Assembly: GCA_031216915.1 (NCBI GenBank)
Contig: CM062297.1
Location: forward strand, 176,876,356 to 176,940,355
DNA from: Pictodentalium vernedei
Taxonomy: Eukaryota; Mollusca; Scaphopoda; Dentaliida; Dentaliidae
Direction of reading: 5' to 3'
Length of the DNA stretch: 64,000 bases
The position numbers and the translations under genes were made by a program. This document shows, in pieces, positions 53,053 to 63,299 of this stretch; position 1 is the stretch's first letter; each line of letters starts with the position of its first letter. Under the pieces are notes generated by a model. It searched no databases and had not been told where the DNA came from. It was given only the letters and a program-made list of their open reading frames with translations.

Positions 53053-53559
53053 ATGTATTGCGTAAAGTGTAAGAGAGTTACCGAGACGAGTAATTCTCGA
53101 GAAGTACGAACTAAAAACGACAGACAGATGCTTCGCGGAATTTGCGACGTGTGTGGTTCTGTCAAGACTCGATTCGTCAAAAAAAAGAACGCGAGCAAAG
53201 GTAAAGGCATCGTGAATGAAATGATAAAAAATCTACCTTTCGAAATGCATCTACCCGGTCACAGTTTCACGGGACCCGGAACGAAATTGAACAAGAGACT
53301 CAACGCCGATCTGACACCCAAATCTTGGAGCAAACCTGTGAATAGGGTGGATGCAGCCGCGTATGATCACGATCTGTGCTACGCCGGACATTCCGACACC
53401 AAGACTCGCAACGACGTCTGCGATAAAAACATGTCGGGGAAATTGAGAGGCATATCGAATCCGACCAGGAGAGAGAAGATAGAACGTTCGCTGGTCGGCA
53501 ATCTGATCGGTGCGAAACGTCGATTCGGATGGGGCGTTCAAAAAAAAAAGCGCATCTGA
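53053..53559 (+). CDS. zinc-ribbon plus phospholipase A2-like protein
   Basis: 168 residues. A zinc ribbon at the N-terminus (Cys3, Cys6, Cys31, Cys34: CVKC...CDVC) resembles DUF5679-type domains. Then a PLA2-like domain of the parvovirus VP1 type: calcium loop GPGTKL (74-79) and catalytic DHDLCY with His106-Asp107, followed by a helix with Asp121/Asp124. In parvoviruses this activity opens the endosomal membrane during entry; the same role here is inference. A C-terminal GWGVQ-plus-lysine tail may be a nuclear signal. The last 50 bases overlap the next open frame (integrase) at an A10 run (53541-53550), so the two might be linked by frameshift or simply abut. All expected active-site residues are present. 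Confidence 0.75.
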   Translation: MYCVKCKRVTETSNSREVRTKNDRQMLRGICDVCGSVKTRFVKKKNASKGKGIVNEMIKNLPFEMHLPGHSFTGPGTKLNKRLNADLTPKSWSKPVNRVDAAAYDHDLCYAGHSDTKTRNDVCDKNMSGKLRGISNPTRREKIERSLVGNLIGAKRRFGWGVQKKKRI

Positions 53560-54385
53560 AAAGAAGAAGAAGAAACGATTATTGACGAGCGAATTGGCCG
53601 AGGAGTTACACAAACCCATAGTGCGTAAATTTCTAAAGAGAAGGGTGTTCGTGAAGGGTTTGGATGATATTTGGCCTGCCGACTTGGTCGACATGAGATC
53701 GTTTTCGAGGTGGAACGAGGGCGTCAAATATCTATTGACGGTCATCGACGTGTTTTCCAAATACGGTTGGATCAGAGCTTTGAAGAATAAATCGGGACCA
53801 TGCGTCGCCGAGGCTCTGAAGAGCGTGTTCGACTCGTCTTCTCGAAAACCGAGTAAATTGTGGGTGGATAAGGTAAAGGAATTCTACAACAAGCACGTTC
53901 ATCGATTGGTCGACCTCTACTCGATCGAAAACGAAGAGAAAGCCAGCGTGATGGAACGTTGGAATCGAACGATGAAGGAAAAGATGCACAGATACTTCAC
54001 GGCGAATTCGACCAAGAAATACATATACGCTCTGAACGGTCTGGTCAAAGATTACAACAACACGCGACACAGATCGATCAAGATGACTCCCGCGGAAGCT
54101 AGCGATCCTCGGAACGAAAAACGGGTCTACGCGAATCTATATCCTGAGAGATCTAAGATCAGGAAGAAGTCTAGAACGCCGAAATTTGCGGTCGGTGATC
54201 GAGTGAGAATCTACGCTTATAAGAAGCACTTCGAAAAGGGTCATACTCCTCGATGGACCTCGGAAATCTTCGTGATAATCAAAATATTTCACACCGATCC
54301 GGTGACTTACAAAATCGAAGCTTTGGATGGAGAAGAGATCATCGGAAAGTTTTACGAACAACAATTACAGAAGACAAAGTTTTGA
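53510..54385 (+). CDS. retrovirus-like (rve) integrase
   Basis: Open frame of 291 codons; the true start is uncertain, since conserved sequence begins at about residue 25 (TSELAEELHKP) and the upstream part overlaps the PLA2 gene. The catalytic core has Asp58 (WPADLVDM), Asp120 (LWVDKVKEF) and Glu149 (VMERWNRTMK). A chromodomain-like C-terminus (about 215-290, FAVGDRVRIYAYK ... RWTSEIFVI) follows. The enzyme inserts the element's DNA. Oddity: only 28 residues separate the second Asp and the Glu, fewer than the 35 typical of DD35E enzymes, which suggests a small in-frame deletion near 53895-53930. The gene has no stop, but activity is doubtful. Confidence 0.85.
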   Translation: MRNVDSDGAFKKKSASEKKKKKRLLTSELAEELHKPIVRKFLKRRVFVKGLDDIWPADLVDMRSFSRWNEGVKYLLTVIDVFSKYGWIRALKNKSGPCVAEALKSVFDSSSRKPSKLWVDKVKEFYNKHVHRLVDLYSIENEEKASVMERWNRTMKEKMHRYFTANSTKKYIYALNGLVKDYNNTRHRSIKMTPAEASDPRNEKRVYANLYPERSKIRKKSRTPKFAVGDRVRIYAYKKHFEKGHTPRWTSEIFVIIKIFHTDPVTYKIEALDGEEIIGKFYEQQLQKTKF

Positions 54386-54442
54386 TAAAGAAAACAAATT
54401 TTTTTTTTATTTACTTTCTTTAAAATTTTCTTGTTTACACAC

Positions 54443-54465
54443 ATATATATATAAGAGAGAAAAAT
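54443..54465 (+). promoter_or_regulatory. TATA-type core promoter of the capsid gene
   Basis: ATATATATATAAGAGAGAAA about 105 bases before the ATG at 54550, followed by an A-rich leader ending CCTTTAAAATG. Confidence 0.55.
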
Positions 54466-54549
54466 AATAATAAAAAATAATTAAAAACTATTTTTTAGAT
54501 AAAGAAAGCAAGTTAATTAATAAACAAAAAAAACTAAAAATCCTTTAAA

Positions 54550-55821
54550 ATGACAAATATACTAGATATAGCACAAAGCATAGTGAAAGATGAAAGTATT
54601 CAAGAATATGAGGTTCACGAATACGAACCGGTAACCGGAACGAGTTTGAACAATGCGGGAGAGATAAGAATCAACGTCGAAACTCAAGATCTATTCATAC
54701 ATCCTAGCGAGAGTTACATAGTGGTGCAGGGACGTCTCACCAAGGAAGATGGGAGCGACTACGCCGACGACGACATGGTTACTCTAGCCAATAATGGCAT
54801 CATGCATCTATTCAGTAATATAAAATACATGCTATCCAGACAAGAGATAGAATCTGTGTTTCATCCCGGTCAGGCCACCACGATGTTCGGACTCTTGACG
54901 TATCCTGATGATTTTTCGAAATCCAGAGGACTTAATCAGTTGTTGGTGAAAGACACTGTCGGCCCTGCTAGCGCCGGCGCCGCCTTGATATTCGACTACG
55001 TCGTCAAGACATCCAGACCTAAAGGAACGTTTTCATTCAGGATACCTTTGAAACACATCTTCGGATTCTCGGACGATTACAACAAGATCATGTACGGATT
55101 CAACCACATTCTGACGTTGATTTGAAAAGGAAACGACGACGCAATAGTGAGACTCACTGCGACCAATGCGGGTAAGATAACTCTATACAAGATATCGTGG
55201 TTCGTTCTGCACATGGAGCCTTCAATCGTGGAAAAAGCACGTCTCTACAAGATCATAGAATCCAAGAGTAAATTACCTGTGGGATTTAGAATGAGACAGT
55301 GCGACACGGCTAGCATTCCACCCTCCATGAATCACTTCGATTGGAGATTGACGGTGAAATCCGCTTCCGAGAGACCGCGTTTCATCGTGGTTGCGTTTCA
55401 GACCGATAGGGACGGGTCTCAGAAAAAGAATGCGTCGCTGTTCGATCACTGCCATTTGAGAAACATGCAAGTGTTTCTGAACGCCACGAGATATCCAGCA
55501 ATCGATTACAACACGTCGTTCGACAAGAACGATTTCTGCAGACTGTACGGTGACGCCGCTGATTTTAGAAAGAAGTGTCACGGTCTAGATGAATTGATGA
55601 GCAACCCTAACATATCTCCCGGCGAATACAAGTCAATGTATCCCATGTTCGTATTCGACGTCAGTAAACAGAGTGAACGACTCAAGAGTAGCGTCTTAGA
55701 CATTCAGATCAAGATGCAATTCGATAGGAACGTGCCGAGAAAAACCGAAGCCTTCGCCCTGGTCCTGTCAGACAGAGATTCATTATTTTCCACGGGTTCA
55801 CTGTTTGTTCAAAGGAACTAA
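54550..55821 (+). pseudogene. major capsid (double jelly-roll-type) gene with one in-frame stop
   Basis: The frame from ATG 54550 runs to a TGA at 55123-55125, then continues in the same frame to a TAA at 55819-55821 (424 codons in all). N-terminal half: NNGIMHLFSNIKYML and IPLKHIFGFSDDYNKI blocks; C-terminal half: RFIVVAFQTDRDG, FLNATRYPAIDYN and MFVFDVSKQSERL. Two beta-rich halves with this pattern fit a double jelly-roll capsid protein of Polinton/virophage type; the fold is inferred, not computed. It is shorter than many hexon-like capsids. A single nonsense change is the only visible break, so decay is recent. Located directly after the integrase, convergent with the fibre gene (23 bases beyond the stop). 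Confidence 0.7.
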
Positions 55822-57153
55822 TTCGATCAGTAGACTCACCACGGAAGTGGCGGCTTCGGGATTATTAGTTTTCATAACGAAATTAATCCTGTCTCCGGCG
55901 TTCACTTTGAGAGGCGTGCCGAACGTGCTAACATTCATGTGTTGATTCTCAGTCTTTTCGACGCTGTATCTCTTATCGCTCTCTACTCCATTCACCATGA
56001 GATTGACGACCACTCTGTTATTCAAATCCGAGGAAGCCAGACTCATTCGAAGGATTTCACCTCTCAGCGGCATGGGATATCCCACCTGACCATGTTTCGA
56101 TCAGCTACCTCCATTTCCGAAAGACCACTCAGCTTTTCCTTCATCTAAGGTGCCGGCCTCCTTGGCCCACACGGTGATCAATTGTCTAGCATATTTGACT
56201 TTCTCCACCACCGAAATCAGGGTGCAGGCATCCATCATGTTCACGGGATATGGTAGATTCGTGAGCGCGTGTCCACCCATATCTAGTTTACCTTCCATTA
56301 TGTCACCCTTTCTCCAGACTGAGTTGTCGTCCATGTACTTTCTGCTGACCGTGCTGGAATCGAATTCGGGATCGTGACTGAGTTCGAACAAATTCTTACC
56401 GTTCATGTCGATACCACCCTCCATGGTTCTGCCAGATTGTTTGTTCAGGTAGAGATCATCCACTTGTGATTCTAGTTATTCCTGTGATCGTATCACGACA
56501 GAATCCACATAGCCCTTGTTGACTGCGGTTGAGTCTGCATCCGTGTCGTCGATCTTCGACAGATTCAATATCTTGTTGAATCCCGCATTCAGATCCGATT
56601 TCATTTCTCGTCTGTCAGACTTTCTCTGTTCCAGATCTACGTAGTGTTTGGTCGCCACGTCCTTGGGATTCGTGGGAGTGGCCATGTTCGTTATCTTGTT
56701 AGAATTGGCGTTCAATTCCGAGTGCATCGTTTTCTGAACGTATCTATTTCTCAGGTCTTCGCTGAATCTCGCGTGAGAGTTGTCCGCGTATTTCTTGGTC
56801 GCGGCATCGGTGGGATCTATGGGATTTGCGACGTTCACCAAACGTTTGGATTTCAGATCGAGATCGTCGGTCACGGTTTTATCCATGTAATTATCTAGCA
56901 TGATTTGTTCAAAATCGGCGTTCCCCCTGTCGACATATTTTTTAGTCGCAGCATCTGCGAGATCTATCAGCTCGGGAAGATTGTAGAGCTTCTTATCATT
57001 CATGTTCAAAGGTTCTTCTCGAGGTTCGTATCTTCGAACGTAACGTTCGTCCAAGTTGGCAACGTCATAACCATAGTCAACTTCGAACGTCTTCCTCTTC
57101 TTTCTTAGGTTGACTTTTTCGTCATCACTTCTACCAAATTTATCGACTGGCAT
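55798..57153 (-). pseudogene. fibre gene with phage-tail-fibre-like repeats, two in-frame stops
   Basis: Minus-strand gene starting at ATG 57153 (MPVDKFGRS; the extension to 57201 lacks conservation). The frame is continuous to about 55798 apart from a TAA at 56476-56478 and a TGA at 56101-56103. It has about six repeats of the pattern LxxxxxxLxNLxxPxxxxDAATKKYVD, e.g. DAATKKYVD, DAATKKYAD, DVATKHYVD, TAVNKGYVD and STVSRKYMD, spaced about 40-45 residues. This is the shaft repeat of bacteriophage tail fibres (NKITNLADP..DAATKxYVD type). A C-terminal domain of about 110 residues ending GDRINFVMKTNNPEAATSVV would be the head/knob. Likely trimeric receptor-binding fibre (inferred). Two relics of the same gene lie at 10797 and 45225. 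Its promoter (57281-57301) has the common TATA box. Confidence 0.75.
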
Positions 57154-57280
57154 GTTGTTGTGGGATTTTTTTTGTTTGTTTTTTAGAAAAAATATATTCA
57201 AAACGCAGTTTATTAAAAATGAACTATTTTATTTTTATTTTTCGTTTTTATTTGATTAAAATTTTTTTTAAAATAATTTA

Positions 57281-57301
57281 TTATCTTTATATATACTATA
57301 A
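57281..57301 (-). promoter_or_regulatory. TATA-type core promoter of the fibre gene
   Basis: Minus strand TATAGTATATATAAAGATAA, about 130-150 bases before the ATG at 57153, with a T/A-rich leader. Same TATATATAAAGA core as the right-end cassettes. Confidence 0.5.
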
Positions 57302-57313
57302 AAAAATTTCTCT

Positions 57314-57748
57314 CTAATGTAAATTATTGAGAATGTCTTGAAACCGATCTCCTTCAGACCATCTCTTCAGAACGTAGAGACACAGGTAACCGCAAAACAC
57401 TTGATCTGGTGATTGCGCTTGTTCCATGTTGTAACGAACCATCGATTTGTTGAAATAGTTCTTTATTTCTTTTGGCGGCGAGATTCCGTAGCTGTCGAAA
57501 TAATAATTTTTCTTCTTCCCGTTCTTGATCCATGCCACCCAGTGAGTGCCTTCACCCGATGAATCGTCTAGATTTAAAATTCCGCATTCCGATTGTCGAG
57601 GTCTTCTCTTCGGCAAGGCATCTCTGGAAAACATGCCTAGAAAGTCTTTGATTTTCAAATCTTTTGCCACATTCAACAGATCGATGTTGGATAGGGGTTC
57701 GTTAGGTAAGACGACACCTTCTACAGATATCTTTATTTTCTTATTCAT
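57314..57748 (-). CDS. adenain-like cysteine protease
   Basis: 144 residues, intact. His69 (GTHWVAW), Asp85 (YYFDSYG), Gln116 and Cys119 (QVFCGYLCLYVLKRW) give the His-Asp-Gln-Cys order of the adenovirus protease/Ulp1 (C5/C48) fold. In related viruses it cleaves capsid precursors during maturation. Starts at ATG 57748 after a poly-A-like leader and ends shortly before the fibre promoter. Length is short but typical for Polinton proteases. It is transcribed in the same direction as fibre and polymerase. No decay is seen, in contrast to both neighbours. Confidence 0.85.
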   Translation of the reverse strand: MNKKIKISVEGVVLPNEPLSNIDLLNVAKDLKIKDFLGMFSRDALPKRRPRQSECGILNLDDSSGEGTHWVAWIKNGKKKNYYFDSYGISPPKEIKNYFNKSMVRYNMEQAQSPDQVFCGYLCLYVLKRWSEGDRFQDILNNLH

Positions 57749-57820
57749 AAATGCGTATACATTTTTTTTTTTTTTTTTTTATTTATTTTATTATAATTCA
57801 CTAAAAATGACGTTATTTTT

Positions 57821-60800
57821 TTATTTTTTTATTTTTCTTTTTAAACTAACTCTCTCGATGTCTCTATCGATTTCTATAATTTTGAATCCATCTAATTCCT
57901 CTTGATTTTCTGGAATCCTATCATCCACAATCATATCTGGAATCTTATCATCCACAATCATATCTGGAATCCAATCATCCACTTTCATATCATCTCTAAT
58001 TAGATCCACAGTCCAATGTCCGAGTGCCAAAGTGCTTATTTTATCGTCTAACACGAATCTCTTATCGTCGTCGGCCGTCAGTGAAATCTTGTTGACTATT
58101 TCGGTATACAAGTCATGATTTTCGCTTCGAATCGATTTCATAGTCTTATACACCGGACCACTTCCTAACAGACAATCTTTATACTCTTGGAAAGAGATGT
58201 TTTTCTTCACCATGCATGCTTTAACTCCTTTGCACTTCTTGATCTCTTCATCTTCTAGATGATAAGCATACAGTTTGGGTCTCAAGCCCACGAATTTGAC
58301 GATTTGTTTACCGCCGCTCTCGTCCTTAAATTTACCCAGCACCTTCTTGTTGTCATTCGAATGAATGTTGGACGGGTGATCGACAGGATAATTGCTCGTG
58401 TCGAACCGCTCGGCCACATCCTGAGATATATCTCGGTAGACGTCTTTCGTCTCTATCTCGTAAACTAAACTGTCCGTGTCGGTGAACAGTAGTTTGGCTT
58501 TATCACCAAATTTTTGTTTGACGTAATCGTAGTGAAACTCGTACATCAATCGCTTGCTGATATCTAAGATGATCAGTCCGAGATAATACGGTTTGTCAAA
58601 CTTCAGGTGCGTCTTTTGCATGTGAATGGCCACTAGATTTTCATCGAATATGGTTCGGTGTTTGTAATTGGGTTTCGCCACTGATTTTTTAGCTCTTTTC
58701 TCAGACGTGACGAATCGAACGTTGGTTCTCTACCTGATGTTTTCCATCGATTTACCGTACACGCAGTTGTTCATGAGTTTGAAGAAATCTTTTTCGAAAT
58801 TGTTCTCGGCTCGAATTCTGAGATTCGTGTTGAGATCGATGTATTTTTTCATCCAAGGCTCTTCGTCGAATCGAATGATGCGATGTATGTCGACTAATTT
58901 CATCCCGTAATCGACGTACTGTTTCAAATTCTCGCTGTAGACGACGTAGTTACATTTGTTAAATAAATTGGGAATGAGTTTTTCCTCGTCTCCTTTGTTC
59001 GGTTCCATTCGTTCGGGAGCCAGTGGATAATCGTTGTGTGGATCATGTAATTCTTCCGGATAGTTCAAATCGACTTCTAAAATGCAAGGATAGGCTCTCC
59101 ATTTTTGCATCTCTTCTGGTTCCTTCACTCATTCGAAATTTCCAATCGGTAAAGGATGACTCATAACCCAACTGTACAGATTATTAGCGTCCCAATACTG
59201 TATGTATTTAGTCGACCGTTTCGAATCGAAACCTTCTTTCCTGTAGGGATTGTTAGCTTCAGAATATCTGTGAGAGATCATCGAGACGCCACCTCTCGCA
59301 GCCCTTTCAAACATGAGCAACATGTTCACGTCGGATAATAATTCCAATTGAACTTTGGTGGTCTTCAACAGAGCGTCCCACGCCAGACCGGGTGCGGTGA
59401 AATACCAAGCGGGATCCAGATCGTAATTTCGACGACAGACGTCTCGAAAATTTTCGAACATGTCTGCCAAGAGCAGAAAGTCGGTCTTCAGATAGAGATC
59501 GTGATAATCTCTCATGGTTTTCATATCAAATGTTTTCCACACGTTTTTGGCGTGTTCGTAATTCTCGTCGGAAATGTCGGATTCGTATAATTTCGAATAA
59601 AAATCTTCTTTCCAAGGTAGTGCAGTGTCTTCGAATCTCTTTAGATCATTCATGTAATCGTAAGGATAGACTCCTTTCCTTAACATGACGTCTACTCATT
59701 CTCCGAAATGTTCGCTCGTGATTTTAAATTTATCCTTGCTCATGTTATCGACTAATTTTTCCAGAGCGGTCGACATGAATTTAAAACTGTCGATGAAACG
59801 AATGCCTCTACGAATGGATTTCGTTTTTTCTTCCAACGTATTTCCGTCGATTACTCTTTTCTTCTCCATGAGCTTCCATTTCATGAAGGAAATGTATCTT
59901 TCTTCACTGTTCGCGATGCAGTTTAATTCTTTGTGTGAGGTGCCGAGATTTTTCACGAACAGATGACTGTCGTAACCTGAGAGATTGTGAAACATCACCA
60001 GATAGAAAGCGGCATCTCAATATTTTAAATTACACTTGCTGTGAGCCGGACCGTGATACAGACCTGTGTAATGATCGTGGTCTCTAACCTTCTTATTTTC
60101 CTCCGAATTCTCGTCGAACGATTGTCTGCATATGTGACATTTGGTGGCTCTGTTATTTTCGTCCTGCTGCTCTCGAGTGATGATCATATTCGCCGGAGTT
60201 TTGAATTTGTCGTATAACATTTGAATTTTCGATTCTAACTCTTCCACGAACCTTTGGGCTACGTCGTCGTCTTCATACTGTTTCATATAGGTGAAGGGAC
60301 CCATGTCGTGTTTCGAGTCGATTTCACGTAAATGCAATAGCCCGAAGGTATATGTTTTTGATATCTTTCAATGTAACTTTGAAGAGCATTGGGTTGACAG
60401 GAACTCATTTTCGTGGTGAAACATTCGAAATCGGCGTACACTCCGAATGGTACTTTTAACCTTCTATTGTAATTTTCAAAAATTTCACGATGGTGTTGGG
60501 TTTGGGCATTTAGACGGCAACACCTTGATTTTCGTTGCAATATTCCTGATGTTTCGCTAAGGATTTTTCACTCTTAAACATGTTCATGCAGTTGCAACAT
60601 AAACATACCTTATGTTCATGTTTATTATTTTGTCTCGACAGTAATCAGCTAGGATGTTTAACCCAACAATAATGACGATTGTCACCATTCGAAATCAATA
60701 ATAAAATAATCGTCTTTTCTCTTTCGAGATACGAAGTCTGTCTGAGAGGATAGGTCGTTCGTTTTTCATCGTCGTATTCCAAGACATTCACCGCTACTGT

Positions 60801-61929
60801 GGGATTTTGAGCCTCGAAACATTCGATGTGTTTTAACTACATTGGAAAAGTCACTCCGGTCCAATCGAGATTTTTAGAAGTCTCCTTGTAAGAAGAAACT
60901 CTTTCGATGTTCATTTTGACAGGGTATAAACCGGAGGTGACTGCCCATTTAAAACACTGATCATCTTTATTTTTCACATTGATCACGGCGTGTTTTTTAG
61001 CTAGGAAATACGGTAATTTCACGTAGGAAGACCCTTTCAACAAATCTTTTTTACTTATGTGAATTTCAAGTTTCAGCACCTCATCGAACGTCCAATTACT
61101 ACCTTCATGTTGATAATTCGGGAGAGACGTCAACATCTTGTCTTTCATCTTTTCGAAAACGTCCGATAAATCTGAACCTCGAAATACGGGTTCGACGTTA
61201 GATCTGAAATATGCATTTTTCACGATGCTCTCGCCGGACTTCACGTCGATTTTATTCATCACGCAATGGAGTATCATCTTAATTTTTAGTCCCACGTTCA
61301 TGTATTTGCGAAACAAATCCAATACTTTTTTCTTCACCCGTTCCATGAACAATTTCGGATTGATTTTCTTCAACGAGGGAACCACGTCGAAAGTTTTAAA
61401 AATACCTTTGATCACACTCTCCCGTTCTATGGACTTCGATTGAAATAGTTCTGCGGCGAGTCGTGCTAGATATTCTTTTCCTTTCCCTTCGTCTATTGCT
61501 CATCGAATTTCACTCGATATATCTCGTTTGCCTAGAATCTGAAGTGCATCACTCGTTTTCGTTTTAGTTTTTCTTTTCTTTTCTTTGGAAACTTGAAGTT
61601 CTTCTTCAACAGCTTTTCATTTAGTCGTCTTCTTATTTTTCACAATTTAAACATTTTCGGTTTTTTTGACTTCGGCATTTCGATTCCTTTTACTATCTTT
61701 TTCTTCTTCTTCACATTTTTCACAACCGATGCATTTTTTGACGTCGTTGCTATTGGCATTTTGTTTGCCTTTCCATCATTTCGCAAATGTTTCTGTATGA
61801 CTTCAATTTTTTTGATTTAGTTCTATGATTTCTGAAATGTGAAATTTTTAATAGTTTACAAATCTCATTTAACTGAGGTACGGTTTTCTCATTTAAATTT
61901 TCCAATTTTTTTTTATCTGTTTGCTTCAT
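57821..61929 (-). pseudogene. family B DNA polymerase (Polinton type), multiply broken
   Basis: Minus strand from ATG 61929 to the stop at 57821. Order: a SAP-like segment (61790-61900), Lys-rich and CIGCEKC linker, N-terminal domain ending WTGVTFPM (60840), HYCWVKHPS and a CLCC..C zinc-like segment (60560-60690), Exo I YADFE (about 60430), an HNH-like CHIC ... DHDHYTG insert (60060-60140), Exo II SGYD (59970), Exo III YLKTD (59490), motif A DANNLY (59180), motif B KLMNNCVYG (58770) and motif C DTDS (58469-58480). This type primes replication with a terminal protein. Breaks: in-frame stops at 61647, 61617, 61500, 60837, 60645, 60017, 59696, 59129 and 58730 (lower coordinate of each), and frame changes near 61780, 60520 and 60340. 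Catalytic residues all survive, so decay post-dates function. C-terminus ends in repeated DDKIPDMIVDD units (57905-57990). Confidence 0.85.
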
Positions 61930-61947
61930 TTTGTAAGAATATATTTT

Positions 61948-62163
61948 TTCAAATTTGTATTTAAATAATTTGTTTAAAAAGTTTTGTTTTTCTTTAATGT
62001 GAAAATAATATTTTTTTGATGAAATTACTCAATTTTTTATGTTCCTTAACGTCAAAAAAATTGAATTAATACCAGAAAAAAAAGGATGTTAAAATTTAAC
62101 TTTTTTATATATAAAGAGAAAAAAAACAAAACTTTTTAAACAAATTATTTAAATACAAAAATT
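61948..62163. promoter_or_regulatory. divergent promoter with inverted leader repeats
   Basis: AACAAAACTTTTTAAACAAA and the following TTATTTAAATACAAA occur as the polymerase leader on the minus strand (61948-61988) and as the leader of the gene at 62220 on the plus strand (62125-62163). The same leader block with its TATA box therefore serves genes going in opposite directions. On the plus side TATATATAAAGAG lies at 62106-62118; on the minus side the TATA is degenerate (TATTATTTTCACATTAAAGA). Confidence 0.55.
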
Positions 62164-62219
62164 TAAAATATACATTATTTGCAAGAATTCGTAAAACAAA
62201 AAAAAACAAATAATCGATC

Positions 62220-62609
62220 ATGACGACAACATCCACAACGGAATCTCGACATAAACGTCGATGCTGTTTCATAAATCGTTATTCTCCAAAAAACCAAGAA
62301 GAAAAAAATCGTAGTTTATATTTACGCGTTTCGAAAGAAAACGATACGATTTGCGATAGAAAATCGAATTGTAATACTATTAGCGAACAAAAATTAATCG
62401 ACAATGTCATTCAAACTATGAAAAAAGAAGAAGAAGGTTCAAGACAAATAGAACTCTTACGACTTTTACGCGAAGTCTCGCACGAGGTTCAAAACAAATT
62501 TCCGCGAAGCAGACGCGTGTTCATGTCACCCGATTCCTTCTCAATAGATGATGATAACTGCAAGATGCGAAGGCCAATTTTTAAACATTCAAAGTCTTGC
62601 ACGTTCTAA
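62220..62609 (+). CDS. unassigned cassette gene 1 of the right-end array
   Basis: 129 residues: Thr/Ser-rich start, basic RHKRRCCF segment, a charged helix KLIDNVIQTMKKEEEGSRQI, then a basic tail ending KHSKSCTF. No family recognised. It shares its promoter, leader and first codons (ATGAC.AC) with cassettes 2 and 3, but the protein body is unrelated to theirs. So the control region was duplicated with a different coding body, or this body has diverged beyond recognition. Reads intact. Confidence 0.5.
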   Translation: MTTTSTTESRHKRRCCFINRYSPKNQEEKNRSLYLRVSKENDTICDRKSNCNTISEQKLIDNVIQTMKKEEEGSRQIELLRLLREVSHEVQNKFPRSRRVFMSPDSFSIDDDNCKMRRPIFKHSKSCTF

Positions 62610-62616
62610 AACTCGT

Positions 62617-62777
62617 GAAAAAAAAATTGAATTAATACGAAAAAAAAAAAAAAAAAGGATGTTAAAATTTAACTTTATTTATATATAAAGAGAAACTTTT
62701 TTAACAAATTATTATTTAAATACAAAATTGAAAATATACATTATTTGCAAGAATTCATAAAAACCAAATAATCGATC
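62617..62777 (+). promoter_or_regulatory. duplicated promoter and leader of cassette 2
   Basis: AAATTGAATTAATAC, GGATGTTAAAATTTAACTTT, TATATATAAAGAG (62680-62692), TTTGCAAGAATTCATAAAA and AATAATCGATC leading into the ATG at 62778. Nearly identical to 62053-62219 and to 63300-63453. Confidence 0.65.
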
Positions 62778-63208
62778 ATGACAACAACACCTAAAAGATG
62801 CGAATTGAAACAAGTTGCAATATATACGGTATCAGATATTTATATCTATACATTAGAACACGATCCCAACGAGGTTAAGATGATAGACTTAGAGCGCTGC
62901 GACAACAGATATATGATGTGTTTGAAATTGGATGAAGCCATGCTCGATTTGTTTTACGAATACCAAATCGATCTGCTGAATAATACCATCACCAAATACA
63001 GAAAACCCCCATACGAGAACAATTTGAGGATGTTCTATGGAAAAAAATATTTCCAATGATCTCACTCGAACTCATGGATAAATCGGGTGGTGAGAGCGCG
63101 TTCACCGATGTAGAAAAACTCAAAAGAGTAAAGATAAAAATTCAAGAGATTTTGGTAAATAGAAAAATAACACATGTCACCATTCTAATAACGGACTTGG
63201 AAATATAA
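62778..63208 (+). pseudogene. cassette gene 2, paralogue of cassette 3, frameshifted
   Basis: Open to 63059 (93 residues) with KRCELK, LEHDP, LKLDEAMLDLFYEYQ and LRMFYG, all matching cassette 3. After a shift near 63045-63055 (an AAAAAATATTT run) another frame matches the C-terminal part of cassette 3 (SGG.S.FTDV) and ends with ITDLEI at a TAA at 63206-63208. No known domain. A perfect hairpin follows at 63250-63278. Confidence 0.55.
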
Positions 63209-63249
63209 ACAATAGAGAGATTGATTTTAGTGAAGAAGAAGAAAAAAAA

Positions 63250-63278
63250 GTAATGAGATCTAAAGGTGATCTCATTAC
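63250..63278. terminator. hairpin after cassette 2
   Basis: GTAATGAGATC - TAAAGGT - GATCTCATTAC followed by T5: an 11-bp perfect stem. It may be a 3'-end structure; cassette 3 is followed by only half of it (GTGATGAGATCATC at 63940-63954). Confidence 0.4.
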
Positions 63279-63299
63279 TTTTTACAAAAAAATTTTCAC

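Noticed and set aside
58730-61649. TGA recoded as a sense codon in the virus-like element
   Set aside because: Intact genes of the same element (52293-52955, 53053-53559, 53510-54385) end with TGA, and the polymerase also has TAA and TAG stops plus frame changes, so ordinary decay explains it.
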